From Vreelandella halophila (GTDB lineage Bacteria; Pseudomonadota; Gammaproteobacteria; Pseudomonadales; Oleiphilaceae), in assembly GCF_019903425.1 (NCBI RefSeq), contig NZ_JACHUZ010000013.1, forward strand, positions 1,848,948 through 1,912,947: DNA of 64,000 nucleotides, written 5' to 3'. How positions within the stretch are numbered: the stretch's first letter is position 1; each line of letters starts with the position of its first letter. Shown here piece after piece: positions 8,867-18,355 of the stretch. The notes below the pieces were generated by a model. That model did not search any database. It was not told where the DNA came from and saw only the letters and a list, made by a program, of their open reading frames with translations. A program made the position numbers and the translations under genes.

Positions 8867-9943
8867 TCAGTTAGGAAGTTTGCCTTTGATACCCTCAACA
8901 TACCAGTTGATTTCAAGCAGTTGTCCATCACTCAGGGATTCCCCCTCGGCAATGATTTCCTCGCCGTCCTGGTTGCGGACTGGCCCCTGAAAGACTTCCC
9001 GGTCGCCGTTGATGATGGCGTTACGGTGTTTGCTGATCCGTTCAGTCACGCTTTCCGGGATGTCCGGGTGCATGGGAGCCATTTTTACTACGCCCTCTGA
9101 GAGCCCATACCAGATCGATTTCGACTCCCAGCTACCGTCAAGCACTGCCTGGATTTTCTCACGATAGATCGGCTCCCAGTGCATCATTACCGAGGTGAGA
9201 TGGGCGTCGGGGCCATAGGATTCCATGTTCGAGTTGTAGCCAATGCCGTAGACGCCCTCATCCTGGGCGGCCTGCACGACTGCCGGCGAATCCGCATGCA
9301 TGGTCAGCACGTCTGCATCCTGGCGGATGAGGCTAGAGGCCGACTCGCGCTCCTTGGCTGGGTCATGCCAGGAATTGATCCAGGAGACCCGTACCGAGGC
9401 ATCCGGGTTGACTTCGCGGACCCCGAGCGTAAAGGCATTGATGCCGCGCAGCACTTCGGGGATCGGGAATCCGGCGACATAGCCGATGGTATCCGTCTCT
9501 GTCATGGCGCCCGCCGCCATACCCGCGAGGTAGCGTCCCTGGTAGGCCCGTGCTTGGTAATTGCCGACGTTCTCCGCCGTCTTGTAGCCGGTAGCGTGCT
9601 CATACCGGACATTGGGGAATCGCTGGGCTACTCGGATGGTCGGATTCATATACCCAAAAGAGGTTGTAAAAATAAGGTCATGGCCATTGGCCGACAGGTT
9701 GCGGATGACGCGCTGCGAGTCCGAGCCCTCGGAAACGCTCTCCACGTAGTTGGTTTCAACCCGGTCACCGAATTCCTTGTCCACGATCTGGCGGGCGCGG
9801 TCGTGCATATAGGTCCAGCCGGCATCCCCAATGGGGCTGACATAGACAAAGCCTACTTTCAGGGGGGCATCCTCGGCCTGTAATGGTGCACTCCAGAAAA
9901 GGGCGGCCGCCAGGCCCAGGCTGATCAGGGTTGGTGCTTTCAT
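8867..9943 (-). CDS. BMP-family ABC substrate-binding protein (purine/nucleoside)
   Basis: A 358-residue periplasmic binding protein of the BmpA/PnrA family, typical of nucleoside and purine importers. The signal peptide is residues 1-23 (cleavage LQAED). Visible are VGFVYVSPIGDAGWTYMHD, FTTSFGYMNPTI and GYVAGFPIPEVLRGINAF. It is the fourth gene of the importer operon, after two permeases and the double ATPase, and precedes tetR and the 8-oxoguanine deaminase gene. The cargo is inferred to be a purine base such as xanthine, guanine or 8-oxoguanine. Confidence 0.88.
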   Translation of the reverse strand: MKAPTLISLGLAAALFWSAPLQAEDAPLKVGFVYVSPIGDAGWTYMHDRARQIVDKEFGDRVETNYVESVSEGSDSQRVIRNLSANGHDLIFTTSFGYMNPTIRVAQRFPNVRYEHATGYKTAENVGNYQARAYQGRYLAGMAAGAMTETDTIGYVAGFPIPEVLRGINAFTLGVREVNPDASVRVSWINSWHDPAKERESASSLIRQDADVLTMHADSPAVVQAAQDEGVYGIGYNSNMESYGPDAHLTSVMMHWEPIYREKIQAVLDGSWESKSIWYGLSEGVVKMAPMHPDIPESVTERISKHRNAIINGDREVFQGPVRNQDGEEIIAEGESLSDGQLLEINWYVEGIKGKLPN

Positions 9944-9981
9944 TGGTTGATCCTCCGTCAGTCGATGTCGTTGTGAACAGA

Positions 9982-10905
9982 CTATTTCTGTGGGTAATAG
10001 GGTTGCCCCAGTGAGCGGGGCGCCAGCTGGGCGGTGCCGGCGCGCTGCATCATCATGACCAGGGCAATGATGGTTGCCAGGTAAGGAAGCATGCCCAGCA
10101 GGTTCGGGGATATGTCGTAACCGAAGCCCTGGAGTACCAGGTGCAGGATGCTGGCGAATGCGAACAGCCAGGCCCCGACCAAGACCCGCCCGGTGCGCCA
10201 GCTCGCGAACACGACCAGTGCCAGCGCGATCCAGCCGCGCCCGGCCGACATGCCTTCAGTCCACATTGGGGTATAGGCCAGCGACAGGTAGGCACCGGCC
10301 AGGCCTGCCATGGCGCCACCGAACATGACCGTGGCGTAGCGTACCAGCAGGACTCGGTAGCCCATGCTGTGCGCCACGCCGGGGTTCTCGCCGACCGCAC
10401 GGATGATCAGCCCCACGCGCGTACGGCTCATGACGTAATATATGGCGGCGAACAGAGCAAAGGAGCCATAGACCAGCATGTCCTGGGCGAAGAAGGCTTT
10501 GCCGATAACGGGAATGTCATGGAGCAGCGGAATTGGCCACTCATCCAGTCCATCAATGGACAGGCCCACATAGTCGACGCCCAGGAAAGCGCTTAGGCCA
10601 GTTCCAAAGATGGTCAGGGCCAGGCCGGTGGCGATCTGACTGGACACCAGGCTGATTGCAATGACCGCAAAGATCAGTGAGAAGAGGGCGCCGGAGGCGA
10701 GCCCACTGGCTACTCCGATGAGCAGGCTGTCGGTTGTGTAGGCACCAATGAAGGCGCAGACGGCGCCCACAAGGATCATGCCTTCCTGCCCGAGGTTCAG
10801 TACGCCGCTGCGCTCTGAAATCATGGCACCCAGCGCCACTAATAGGAGTGGTGTGCCGGTCCGGATCGTGGCGAACAGGATGTTTTCGATAATGTCTATA
10901 CTCAT
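9982..10905 (-). CDS. Purine/nucleoside ABC transporter permease 2
   Basis: A 307-residue inner-membrane permease of the BPD_transp_2 class (sugar/nucleoside/branched amino acid type) with about eight to nine hydrophobic segments. The coupling loop region GVNL/ERSGVLNLGQEGMILVGA is characteristic of nucleoside importers of the YufQ/NupQ group. Its start overlaps the end of permease 1 by 4 bp (ATGA), and 38 bp separate it from the BMP gene. Confidence 0.86.
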   Translation of the reverse strand: MSIDIIENILFATIRTGTPLLLVALGAMISERSGVLNLGQEGMILVGAVCAFIGAYTTDSLLIGVASGLASGALFSLIFAVIAISLVSSQIATGLALTIFGTGLSAFLGVDYVGLSIDGLDEWPIPLLHDIPVIGKAFFAQDMLVYGSFALFAAIYYVMSRTRVGLIIRAVGENPGVAHSMGYRVLLVRYATVMFGGAMAGLAGAYLSLAYTPMWTEGMSAGRGWIALALVVFASWRTGRVLVGAWLFAFASILHLVLQGFGYDISPNLLGMLPYLATIIALVMMMQRAGTAQLAPRSLGQPYYPQK

Positions 10906-12011
10906 GAGCGCGTCACCTCCCTGACGGGGGTGTTGGACAGGTTAGGGGGCTGGCTCCTTATAGGCGCCAGCACAATCCGATGGGAGATCAGGAAGTCGCA
11001 GGCCAGCAGGAAGAACAGGAGAAGCCCTTGAAAGACGCCGGTGATCGATTTCGGCAGCCCCAGGGTCATCTGGGCATTCTCGCCGCCCAGATAGGTCAGG
11101 CCGAGCAACAGGCTCGCGAGCAACACCCCCAGCGGGTGCATCCGGCCCATGAACACGATAATGATGGCCGTGTAGCCGTAGCCCAAAGCCAGGTTGGTGG
11201 TTAGTTGCCCAACCGGGCCGTTGACTTCGGAAACGCCCGCCATTCCCGCCATACCGCCGCTGAAAAGCAGTAGTATCCAGATCAGCCGGTTGCCGTTGAA
11301 TCCAGCGAAGCGGGCAGCCTGGCGGTTCTCGCCCATAACCCTTGTCTGGTAGCCAAGAAGAGTTCGGTTCAGGACCGTCCAGACCACCGCCAGCATGAGA
11401 AGGGCGATGAGGATGGCGATCGTGACCCGGTATTGACCCCAGAGTGTCGGCAGCAGAGTCTGGGGACTGAACAGTTCCGACTCCGGAAAGTTATAGCCTG
11501 AGGGACTTTTGAGGGGGCCATGCACACTCCAGAGAAGAAGCTGGATGGCGATGTAGTTGAGCATGATGGTGGTCAGGATCTCGTGGGCCCGGAACCGGGT
11601 CAGTAGTATGGCGGCGATGCCAGCCCAGGCCATGCCTGCGAGCACCCCACTTGCGATCACTACCGGGAGAACCCAGAACCCCTGGTAATCGGCAAGCTGA
11701 AGCGAGACTGCACCCGCGATCAGGGCACCGAAAACGAACTGGCCCTCCGCCCCGATGTTCCAGACCTTGGCCCGGAAACACAGGGTCAGGCCGGTTGCAC
11801 AGAGCAGCAGGGGCGTCACTTTCACGAAAAGCTCTGACAGCCCATAAACCGTCGAAATCGGTTCTATGAAAAAGGCATGCAGGCTGGCGAGAGGCGCTTT
11901 TCCAAGGGCGGCAAAAATGGCGGCGCCGGTTGTGAGTGTCAGCCCCAGAGCGAGTAACGGAGAGAGATAGCGCATTGTGTGTGATGGCGTTGGGCGGGCT
12001 TCAATGCGCAT
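10902..12011 (-). CDS. Purine/nucleoside ABC transporter permease 1
   Basis: A 369-residue inner-membrane permease of the BPD_transp_2 class, the YufP/NupP counterpart, with RAKVWNIGAEGQFVFGAL as the typical permease loop. The ATG at 12011 follows AAGGGGG by about seven bases and overlaps the ATPase stop by 11 bp. An in-frame codon at 12086 would add 25 Arg/Trp-rich residues lying inside the ATPase gene and is rejected. Confidence 0.86.
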   Translation of the reverse strand: MRIEARPTPSHTMRYLSPLLALGLTLTTGAAIFAALGKAPLASLHAFFIEPISTVYGLSELFVKVTPLLLCATGLTLCFRAKVWNIGAEGQFVFGALIAGAVSLQLADYQGFWVLPVVIASGVLAGMAWAGIAAILLTRFRAHEILTTIMLNYIAIQLLLWSVHGPLKSPSGYNFPESELFSPQTLLPTLWGQYRVTIAILIALLMLAVVWTVLNRTLLGYQTRVMGENRQAARFAGFNGNRLIWILLLFSGGMAGMAGVSEVNGPVGQLTTNLALGYGYTAIIIVFMGRMHPLGVLLASLLLGLTYLGGENAQMTLGLPKSITGVFQGLLLFFLLACDFLISHRIVLAPIRSQPPNLSNTPVREVTRS

Positions 12012-13548
12012 GTTGACCCCCTTGCGTCTGTGAGGCGCCGAACGTCCCTGCCATCCATTGACCCAGGGTTTCCATCGATACCTCATTGCCGGGTTTCAAA
12101 GGGGAAAGTTGGCCGCCACAGATGGCGCCCACGCGATCGCATAGCAGGTAGAGTTCGTCCAGGTCCTCTGTGAGGATTAGTATGGCCGTGCCCTCATCGC
12201 GCAACCGCGCCAGCTCCACATGGATCCGGTTGGCGGAACCCACATCCACCCCCCAGGTGGGGTAGAAGCAGACGAGCACCTTCGGCGCCTGGGCGATTTC
12301 GCGCCCGATTATGAATTTCTGGAGGTTACCCCCGGAAAGGCTGGCTGCCGTGTCATCAGGCCCGGATGCTTTGACCTGGTAATGCTGGATCAACTCCCGG
12401 GTGCGCTCCGTCAGTGGTCGCCAATGGAGAAAACCGTGGGCGTCGGAATCCGTGACATAAGCGGTGAGGAGCCGGTTCTCAGTAAGGGACATGGCCCCTA
12501 TTGAGCCGCGTCCGAGCCGGTCCGCGTGAACGGTCGCAAGGCCGGCCCGTCGCCGGGCCAGGACGCCTTCGGCGGTCATATCACGACTATCCAGTAGCAG
12601 CTTGCCTGCGTCAGGGGGGAGTTCACCGTTGATGAGGTCAACAAGTTCGTCCTGACCATTGCCAGCTACCCCCGCAATACCGGTGATTTCGCCGGCCCGG
12701 AGCGTGAGGTCGATGTTATGGAGCGCAATGGCGAATGCTCCCCCAGGTGAGACGGACACCCCTTCAAGTGAGAGCCTATCGTCACCTGGTGCGCCAACCC
12801 CCATGCTTTTCTCAATATGCAGGTCGTCCCCCAACATCATGCGTGATAGCTGTTCCGACGTTGTCTCCGCCGGGATGCAGTTGCCCGTTACTCTGCCGCC
12901 TCTCAGGATGGTGGCGCGATCGCAGAGCGTTCTGACTTCCTCCAACTTGTGGGAGATGAACAGAATGCTGCAGCCCTCTCTCGCCAGCTGCTTGAGTACT
13001 TTCACCAGGTGAGTGACCTCGCCAGGCGTCAACACGGCCGTGGGCTCGTCCAGAATCAGCAGTTGGATCTCCTGCAGCAGGCAGCGCACAATCTCTACGC
13101 GTTGCTGCTCCCCGACCGAGAGCGTATGGACATGCCGGTCAGGATTGATATCAAGCCCGTACGCCTCGCCAACGCTCAGGATCCTGTCGCGGAGGCGGCG
13201 GAGGGAGCCGTATTCCTGCCGTGGAAGATAGAGGGCGATGTTCTCCGTCACGGTCAGGGTCTGGAAAAGTGAAAAATGCTGGAAGACCATGCCCATGCCA
13301 AGCCTGCGTGCATGAGCCGGCCCCTCGATCAGGGTTTCCCGGTCGTTCCAGATGAGCTGGCCGGCATCGGGTTTGACCACCCCGTAGATGATCTTCATAA
13401 GGGTACTCTTGCCCGCCCCGTTCTCCCCCACCAGGGCGTGGATCTCACCGGGTTTTACGGTCATTTCCACCCCGTCGTTGGCAATGCAGCCGGGGTAGGC
13501 CTTGGTGATGCCCACCAACTCCAGACGTCTCGATGCTGTTGCTCCCAT
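12001..13548 (-). CDS. Purine/nucleoside ABC transporter ATPase (duplicated domain)
   Basis: A 515-residue protein with two ABC ATPase domains, as in sugar and nucleoside importers. Domain 1 (about residues 8-230) is intact: GENGAGKST Walker A, LSVGEQQRVEI signature, LLILDEPTAVL Walker B. Domain 2 (about 255-500) is degenerate in the usual way: VAGNGQDELVD in place of Walker A, SGGNLQKFIIGREI, and FYPTWGVDVGS in place of Walker B. The ATG at 13548 lies 27 bases from the predicted sigma-54 start site, which supports it over the in-frame ATG at 13590. This is the first gene of the importer-TetR-deaminase operon. Confidence 0.87.
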   Translation of the reverse strand: MGATASRRLELVGITKAYPGCIANDGVEMTVKPGEIHALVGENGAGKSTLMKIIYGVVKPDAGQLIWNDRETLIEGPAHARRLGMGMVFQHFSLFQTLTVTENIALYLPRQEYGSLRRLRDRILSVGEAYGLDINPDRHVHTLSVGEQQRVEIVRCLLQEIQLLILDEPTAVLTPGEVTHLVKVLKQLAREGCSILFISHKLEEVRTLCDRATILRGGRVTGNCIPAETTSEQLSRMMLGDDLHIEKSMGVGAPGDDRLSLEGVSVSPGGAFAIALHNIDLTLRAGEITGIAGVAGNGQDELVDLINGELPPDAGKLLLDSRDMTAEGVLARRRAGLATVHADRLGRGSIGAMSLTENRLLTAYVTDSDAHGFLHWRPLTERTRELIQHYQVKASGPDDTAASLSGGNLQKFIIGREIAQAPKVLVCFYPTWGVDVGSANRIHVELARLRDEGTAILILTEDLDELYLLCDRVGAICGGQLSPLKPGNEVSMETLGQWMAGTFGASQTQGGQHAH

Positions 13549-13585
13549 AAAACTGACCACCAGGACAATACACTCCGGTTCTGGA

Positions 13586-13601
13586 AGCAATCTATGTGCC
13601 A
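13586..13601 (-). promoter_or_regulatory. Sigma-54 promoter of the purine importer operon
   Basis: The minus strand reads TGGCACATAGATTGCT, an exact fit to TGGYAYRNNNNTTGCW. The start site would be near 13575, with a 27-base leader to the ATPase ATG. It faces away from the xdh promoter at 13652. I see no TGC-N11-GCA site in the 180-bp region between the genes, so the activator site, if any, is elsewhere. Confidence 0.7.
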
Positions 13602-13651
13602 GCCCCTTCGCATCATCCGTCCTGGGACTCTTTTTTAATAACCTGTCTAGT

Positions 13652-13667
13652 TGGCCAAAAATTTGCA
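13652..13667 (+). promoter_or_regulatory. Sigma-54-like promoter of the xdhABC-uraD-uraH-guaD-puuD operon
   Basis: TGGCCAAAAATTTGCA has GG-N10-GC spacing and the TTGCA -12 block; the -24 block is TGGCCA in place of TGGCAY. The predicted start near 13678 leaves 37-52 bases before the two candidate xdhA GTG codons. Confidence 0.55.
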
Positions 13668-13729
13668 GAGCACAGGATGGAAAACAGTCATGGGACTGCG
13701 ATTGGAATCATTGCGTGGGGGATCGTTTC

Positions 13730-15193
13730 GTGCGCCTCAAGGTCAACAACCGCCTTTACGACAGCGGCGATGAAGCCCCGGACAGGACACTTCTGGCATT
13801 TCTCAGGAACCAGTGTGGGCTGACCGGGACAAAGGAGGGATGCGCGTCCGGAGACTGTGGCGCCTGCACCGTCATGGTCCATGATGAACGTGGGGAAAAA
13901 CCCCGTTCCTATACAGTAAATAGCTGCATATGCCCTGCTGAAAGTCTTAGGGATCAGTCTGTTACAACCGTAGAAGGGCTGGGTGGCGATGGCGTCCACG
14001 GAGAGCTTCATCCGGTTCAGGAAGCCATGGTGGCATGCGACGGCTCCCAATGCGGTTTCTGTACGCCGGGGTTTGTGATGTCGCTGGCCACGCTTCATGA
14101 AGAGGTGCGGGATAAGGGGATGCCAGAGCATCCCAGGAAGGCGGTCCTTGATGCCATTTCCGGGAACCTCTGTCGCTGCACAGGTTATCGGCCGATTGTT
14201 GAGGCCGGAATCCGAGCCCTCAATAATCCTGACTTTTTGACCAGGAATGGAACAGAGCCGGTGAGTGGTGCACCGTTATCGGGCAGCATGGAAGCCCCAA
14301 ACGAGCCGTGTTCGTTCTGGCAGCCGGGGACAGAAGCCGAACTCCAGGGCCTTCTGTCGGCTAACCCCGAGGCCCGGCTGGTGGCAGGGGGAACCGACCT
14401 GATGCTTGAGCACACCCAGCTTTTCAGGCGCTTACCCAAGCTTATTGATCTCAACCGGGTCGAGGCGTTGCGGAGGATCGAGCTCGGGCCGGAGCACATC
14501 GATATTGGCGCCGCTGTCACCTATACGGAAATGGAGACTGCATTTGCGGACATTGCCCCGGAACTGGTCCGAATGCTTGAGCGTCTGGGGTCCCGACAGA
14601 TCCGTAATCGCGGGACCATCGGCGGGAATATCGGCAATGCCTCCCCGATTGCCGATATGCCCCCGTTTCTGCTGGTGATGGATGCCGAGCTGGTGATCCG
14701 GGATGCCAGGGGAAACAGCCGAACTGAACCTCTGTACGAATTCTATCAGGACTACAAGCAGACAACACTGCAGCCAGGTGAGTACATCGCCCTGGTCCGG
14801 ATCGATCGGCCACGGCCCGGCCAGTGGCTTCGCCTACACAAGCTTTCAAAGCGTTACGAGGATGACATCACGACCGTCATGGGGGCTTTTCTGTGGGATG
14901 CCGAGACCGGGCTGCGCGTGGCTTACGGGGGTATGGCCGCGGTGCCCGCAAGGGCCTGGCGATGCGAGCAGGTGATCAATTATGGAGGAACAGCGATCCC
15001 GGCATTGGACGACCTCACGATAGAGCGGGCCTGTGCGGCGTTGAATGAAACGTTCTCTCCCATCGGGGATGTGCGGGCTTCCGCCGACTATCGGCAAGCG
15101 ATGGCTGCCAGCCTGTTGGGCCGCGCCTGTCGTGGGCTCAAAGCATTTGCCAGCGGCGAGGAACCCGAAGAGGAGCTGCATCATCATGGCTGA
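13730..15193 (+). CDS. xdhA: Xanthine dehydrogenase small subunit (2Fe-2S and FAD)
   Basis: Electron-transfer subunit of xanthine dehydrogenase, about 487 residues. The first [2Fe-2S] site is in EGCASGDCGACTVMV (about C38, C43, C46), the second in GSQCGFCTPGF and NLCRCTGYRP. The FAD domain begins near residue 195 with LVAGGTDLMLE and continues with GSRQIRNRGTIGGNIGNASP. No ATG fits: in-frame GTG codons at 13715 and 13730 are the candidates, and 13730 has GGGGGA about eight bases upstream. The longer frame back to 13502 would run into the divergent ATPase gene and is not credible. It is the first gene of a seven-gene operon. Confidence 0.88.
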   Translation: MRLKVNNRLYDSGDEAPDRTLLAFLRNQCGLTGTKEGCASGDCGACTVMVHDERGEKPRSYTVNSCICPAESLRDQSVTTVEGLGGDGVHGELHPVQEAMVACDGSQCGFCTPGFVMSLATLHEEVRDKGMPEHPRKAVLDAISGNLCRCTGYRPIVEAGIRALNNPDFLTRNGTEPVSGAPLSGSMEAPNEPCSFWQPGTEAELQGLLSANPEARLVAGGTDLMLEHTQLFRRLPKLIDLNRVEALRRIELGPEHIDIGAAVTYTEMETAFADIAPELVRMLERLGSRQIRNRGTIGGNIGNASPIADMPPFLLVMDAELVIRDARGNSRTEPLYEFYQDYKQTTLQPGEYIALVRIDRPRPGQWLRLHKLSKRYEDDITTVMGAFLWDAETGLRVAYGGMAAVPARAWRCEQVINYGGTAIPALDDLTIERACAALNETFSPIGDVRASADYRQAMAASLLGRACRGLKAFASGEEPEEELHHHG

Positions 15194-17513
15194 GCAACCG
15201 GAAAGGGCGGCTGGCAAAGCCTCCCCCCACGAGTCGGCGCGCAAACACGTCTGTGGCAGTGCCCGCTACATCGATGATCTGCCGGTGATGCCGGGAATGG
15301 CTCACATCGCTACGGGCCAATCACCCTACCCGCACGCCCGGATCACGCACCTGGACCTTGAGGATGTGCGTCGCTACCCCGGCGTGCTTGATGTTGTCAC
15401 CCAGGCGGATATTCCGGGAAAGGTGGATGTCGCACCCGTATTCGACGGTGATCCCCTGCTGGCTGGAGAGGTGGTTGAGTTCGTTGGGCAGCCCGTATTC
15501 GCGGTCGCCGCGGTGAGTATGGAGGTGGCGCAGCGCGCGGTGGCCGAAGCCCGGATTGGCTACGAGCCGCTGCAGGCGCAGCTATCAATCGAGGACGCGC
15601 TGGCGGCCGATGCGCACGTACTTCCACCCCATGAGATGCGTATGGGCGACGTTTCCACTGTGATCTCGGCGGCTCCCCAGCGTCTTAACGGGGAGCTCTA
15701 TGTCCGTGGCCAGGAGCATTTCTATCTTGAGGGGCAGGTTGGTCAGGCGGAGCCGACCGAGGATGGGGGGATTCACGTGATCGCTTCCACCCAGCATCCG
15801 ACCGAGATCCAGCATTTGGTCGCGGAGGTCCTCGATATCCCTTTTAACCGGGTTGTCGCGGAGGTCCGGCGTATGGGAGGCGGTTTCGGCGGCAAGGAAA
15901 CCCAGGCAGGACCGATTGCCTGCATGACGGCCCTGTTCGCCCATCGGCTCGGGCGGTCGGTGCGTTACCGGATGCCTCGCCGCGATGACATGGTCCAGAC
16001 CGGTAAGCGTCATGATTTCCTGAACCGCTGGAGCGTGGGGTTCGATGACCAGGGGGTCATCCATGGGCTGGACCTGATGCTCGCCGGCAAATGCGGCTAT
16101 TCCGCGGATCTTTCCCAGGGAATCGTGGACCGTGCCATGTTTCACGCGGACAACGCCTATTTCCTCAACACAGCGCGAATCGAGGGGCTGCGATGTCGTA
16201 CCCATACGGTCTCGAACACCGCCTTCCGTGGGTTCGGCGGACCCCAGGGCATGATGGCGATTGAAACCGTAATCGAGGACATTGCGCGCGCCATCGGCCA
16301 GGATCCGCTGGATGTCCGGAAACGGAACCTTTATTCGCCCGGACGGGATGAAACCCCTTACGGCCAGACGGTAGAGCAGCACGTGTTGCCGGAACTGGTG
16401 GAGCGGCTTGAAGCGGACTCGGACTACCGCGGTCGCCGGGCGGGGATCGGGGCGTTCAACCAGAAACATCGCTATCTGAAGAAGGGGCTGGCTCTGACGC
16501 CTGTGAAGTTTGGGATTTCATTCACGGTCAAACACCTTAATCAGGCGGGCGCTCTGCTGCAGCTTTACACCGACGGCAGCCTGATGATCAATCACGGTGG
16601 CACGGAGATGGGGCAGGGCCTGTTCACCAAGGTCCAGCAGGTGGTCGCCTCCGAGTTCGGGGTTTCCCGAGACCAGGTGATGGTGACCTCGACCCGGACC
16701 GACAAGATTCCCAATACCTCGGCCACGGCGGCGTCCTCGGGAAGCGATCTCAATGGCATGGCGGCTCGGGATGCCTGCCAACGGGTCAGGGAAGCGCTCT
16801 GTGAATTTGCGGCTTCGGAATTCAGGGTTGAGCCTGAGGCTGTGCGGTTTGAGCGAGGGCTTGTCGTAATCGGGGAACGGGAGTGGACACTGGGCGAGTT
16901 TGCCGAGCTTGCCTATACCCATAGGGTCCCGCTGTTCGCGACCGGCTTCTACCGGACCCCCAAGATCCACTATAACCGCGAGGAGGGCAAGGGCAGGCCC
17001 TTTTTCTACTACGCCAATGGCGCTGCGGTTTCCGAGGTAACGGTGGACACCGCGACCGGTGAGTATCGGGTGGAAAGAGTGGATATCCTGCACGATGTGG
17101 GGGATTCCCTGAATCCGGCCATTGATATTGGCCAGATCGAAGGAGGATTCGTCCAGGGTATGGGGTGGCTGACCACAGAGGAGCTCCTCTGGGACAAGCA
17201 GGGCTGCGTCATCTCCAACAGCCCGTCCAACTACAAGATACCGACTGCCGGCGACGTACCGGCGGATTTCAGGGTTTCCCTCTACGACCGGCCGAACAAC
17301 GAGGAGACCATCTACCTGTCCAAGGCAGTTGGCGAGCCGCCGCTCATGCTGGCCATCTCGGTCTGGGCGGCTCTGAGAGACGCCTGTGCCGCCACCACCC
17401 GTTATCGTTTCAGCCCCAGACTTGATACACCTGCCACACCGGAGCGTGTTTACTGGGCCTTGAGGGAGTGCGAGACCTTCAATCGGGAAGGGGACTCAGG
17501 GGGACACGGATGA
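15186..17513 (+). CDS. xdhB: Xanthine dehydrogenase molybdopterin-binding subunit
   Basis: Catalytic subunit, 775 residues, oxidising hypoxanthine and xanthine to urate. Molybdopterin motifs are visible: RMGGGFGGKETQ, FRGFGGPQGMMAIE, GGTEMGQGLFTKVQQV, ATAASSGSDLNG and EGGFVQGMGW. The active-site glutamate is in AVGEPPLMLA near the C-terminus. ATG 15186, preceded by GAGGAG, overlaps the xdhA end by 8 bp; upstream in-frame codons lie within xdhA and are rejected. Confidence 0.92.
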   Translation: MAEQPERAAGKASPHESARKHVCGSARYIDDLPVMPGMAHIATGQSPYPHARITHLDLEDVRRYPGVLDVVTQADIPGKVDVAPVFDGDPLLAGEVVEFVGQPVFAVAAVSMEVAQRAVAEARIGYEPLQAQLSIEDALAADAHVLPPHEMRMGDVSTVISAAPQRLNGELYVRGQEHFYLEGQVGQAEPTEDGGIHVIASTQHPTEIQHLVAEVLDIPFNRVVAEVRRMGGGFGGKETQAGPIACMTALFAHRLGRSVRYRMPRRDDMVQTGKRHDFLNRWSVGFDDQGVIHGLDLMLAGKCGYSADLSQGIVDRAMFHADNAYFLNTARIEGLRCRTHTVSNTAFRGFGGPQGMMAIETVIEDIARAIGQDPLDVRKRNLYSPGRDETPYGQTVEQHVLPELVERLEADSDYRGRRAGIGAFNQKHRYLKKGLALTPVKFGISFTVKHLNQAGALLQLYTDGSLMINHGGTEMGQGLFTKVQQVVASEFGVSRDQVMVTSTRTDKIPNTSATAASSGSDLNGMAARDACQRVREALCEFAASEFRVEPEAVRFERGLVVIGEREWTLGEFAELAYTHRVPLFATGFYRTPKIHYNREEGKGRPFFYYANGAAVSEVTVDTATGEYRVERVDILHDVGDSLNPAIDIGQIEGGFVQGMGWLTTEELLWDKQGCVISNSPSNYKIPTAGDVPADFRVSLYDRPNNEETIYLSKAVGEPPLMLAISVWAALRDACAATTRYRFSPRLDTPATPERVYWALRECETFNREGDSGGHG

Positions 17514-18355
17514 ATGTCACATCCTGGCATCAGGCCATAACCCAGTGCATGCACGCAGGCCATGCATGTGTGATCGCAACCGTGGTCAATACGCAGGGAT
17601 CGACCCCCCGTGATGGCGGAAGCAAGATGGTGATCACTGCCGATCAGACCTACGACACCATCGGAGGGGGTCGATTCGAGTTGCTGGTGACGCAGAGAGC
17701 CAGGGAACTGCTGGCGGCGGGTCAGGGCTGTCAGCGTCTGGAGCCCTTTCCGTTGGGAGCCCAGGCGGCGCAGTGCTGCGGTGGCAATCTGACGGTCATG
17801 CTTGAGTGCATTCCTGCCCGGGACTGGCAGGTGGCTGTATTCGGGGCCGGGCATGTGGGGCAGGCATTGTTGGGCATCCTGGCTGGTCTCCCCTGTCAGG
17901 TTACCGTAGTGGACTCCCGCCCTGAACTAGCGCCTGAATCGATGCCTCCCAATGCCCGCATGGCCATCGACGACAATCCCGTGAGCGCACTGGATACCCT
18001 CCCTGATAACACTTGGGTCATTGTGTTGACCCATGATCACGGCCTGGATTTTTCCCTTTGCTGTCGGTTGCTTACTGACTATCGATGGTCATTCACGGGG
18101 CTGATCGGCTCGCGGACCAAGGCTGAGCGGTTCCATGCTCGATTGTCGCGTGAAGGGTTCAGTGACGAGGCGATACGTCGTATCCAGTGCCCCATTGGTC
18201 TGGAGGGTGTTGAGGGCAAATACCCCATGGAAGTAGCGGTTTCCATCGCCGCACAGCTGCAGTCGCTTTACTACCAGGATCATGGACGCCCAACCGGCGC
18301 ATCCACGACCTGGCGTGAGATCAAGTCGGTGCTGAATGGAGAACAACTGGGATGA
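17510..18355 (+). CDS. xdhC: Xanthine dehydrogenase accessory protein
   Basis: A 281-residue XdhC/CoxI family protein that delivers sulfurated molybdenum cofactor to XdhB. The N-terminal domain has ATVVNTQGSTPRDGGSKMV and the paired cysteines of AQCCGGNLTV; the C-terminal Rossmann domain has VAVFGAGHVGQALLGIL and GLIGSRTKAERF. Its start is fused to the xdhB stop as ATGA, and its own stop overlaps the uraD start in the same way. Confidence 0.9.
   Translation: MNVTSWHQAITQCMHAGHACVIATVVNTQGSTPRDGGSKMVITADQTYDTIGGGRFELLVTQRARELLAAGQGCQRLEPFPLGAQAAQCCGGNLTVMLECIPARDWQVAVFGAGHVGQALLGILAGLPCQVTVVDSRPELAPESMPPNARMAIDDNPVSALDTLPDNTWVIVLTHDHGLDFSLCCRLLTDYRWSFTGLIGSRTKAERFHARLSREGFSDEAIRRIQCPIGLEGVEGKYPMEVAVSIAAQLQSLYYQDHGRPTGASTTWREIKSVLNGEQLG

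Noticed and set aside
8072-9100. A 342-residue plus-strand frame opposite tetR and the BMP gene
   Set aside because: It lies entirely antisense to two recognised genes and shows shadow-type His/Val/Asp-rich composition.
13502-13729. N-terminal extension of xdhA back to ATG 13502
   Set aside because: It would overlap the divergent ATPase gene and both promoters, and the extra residues match nothing in the XdhA family.
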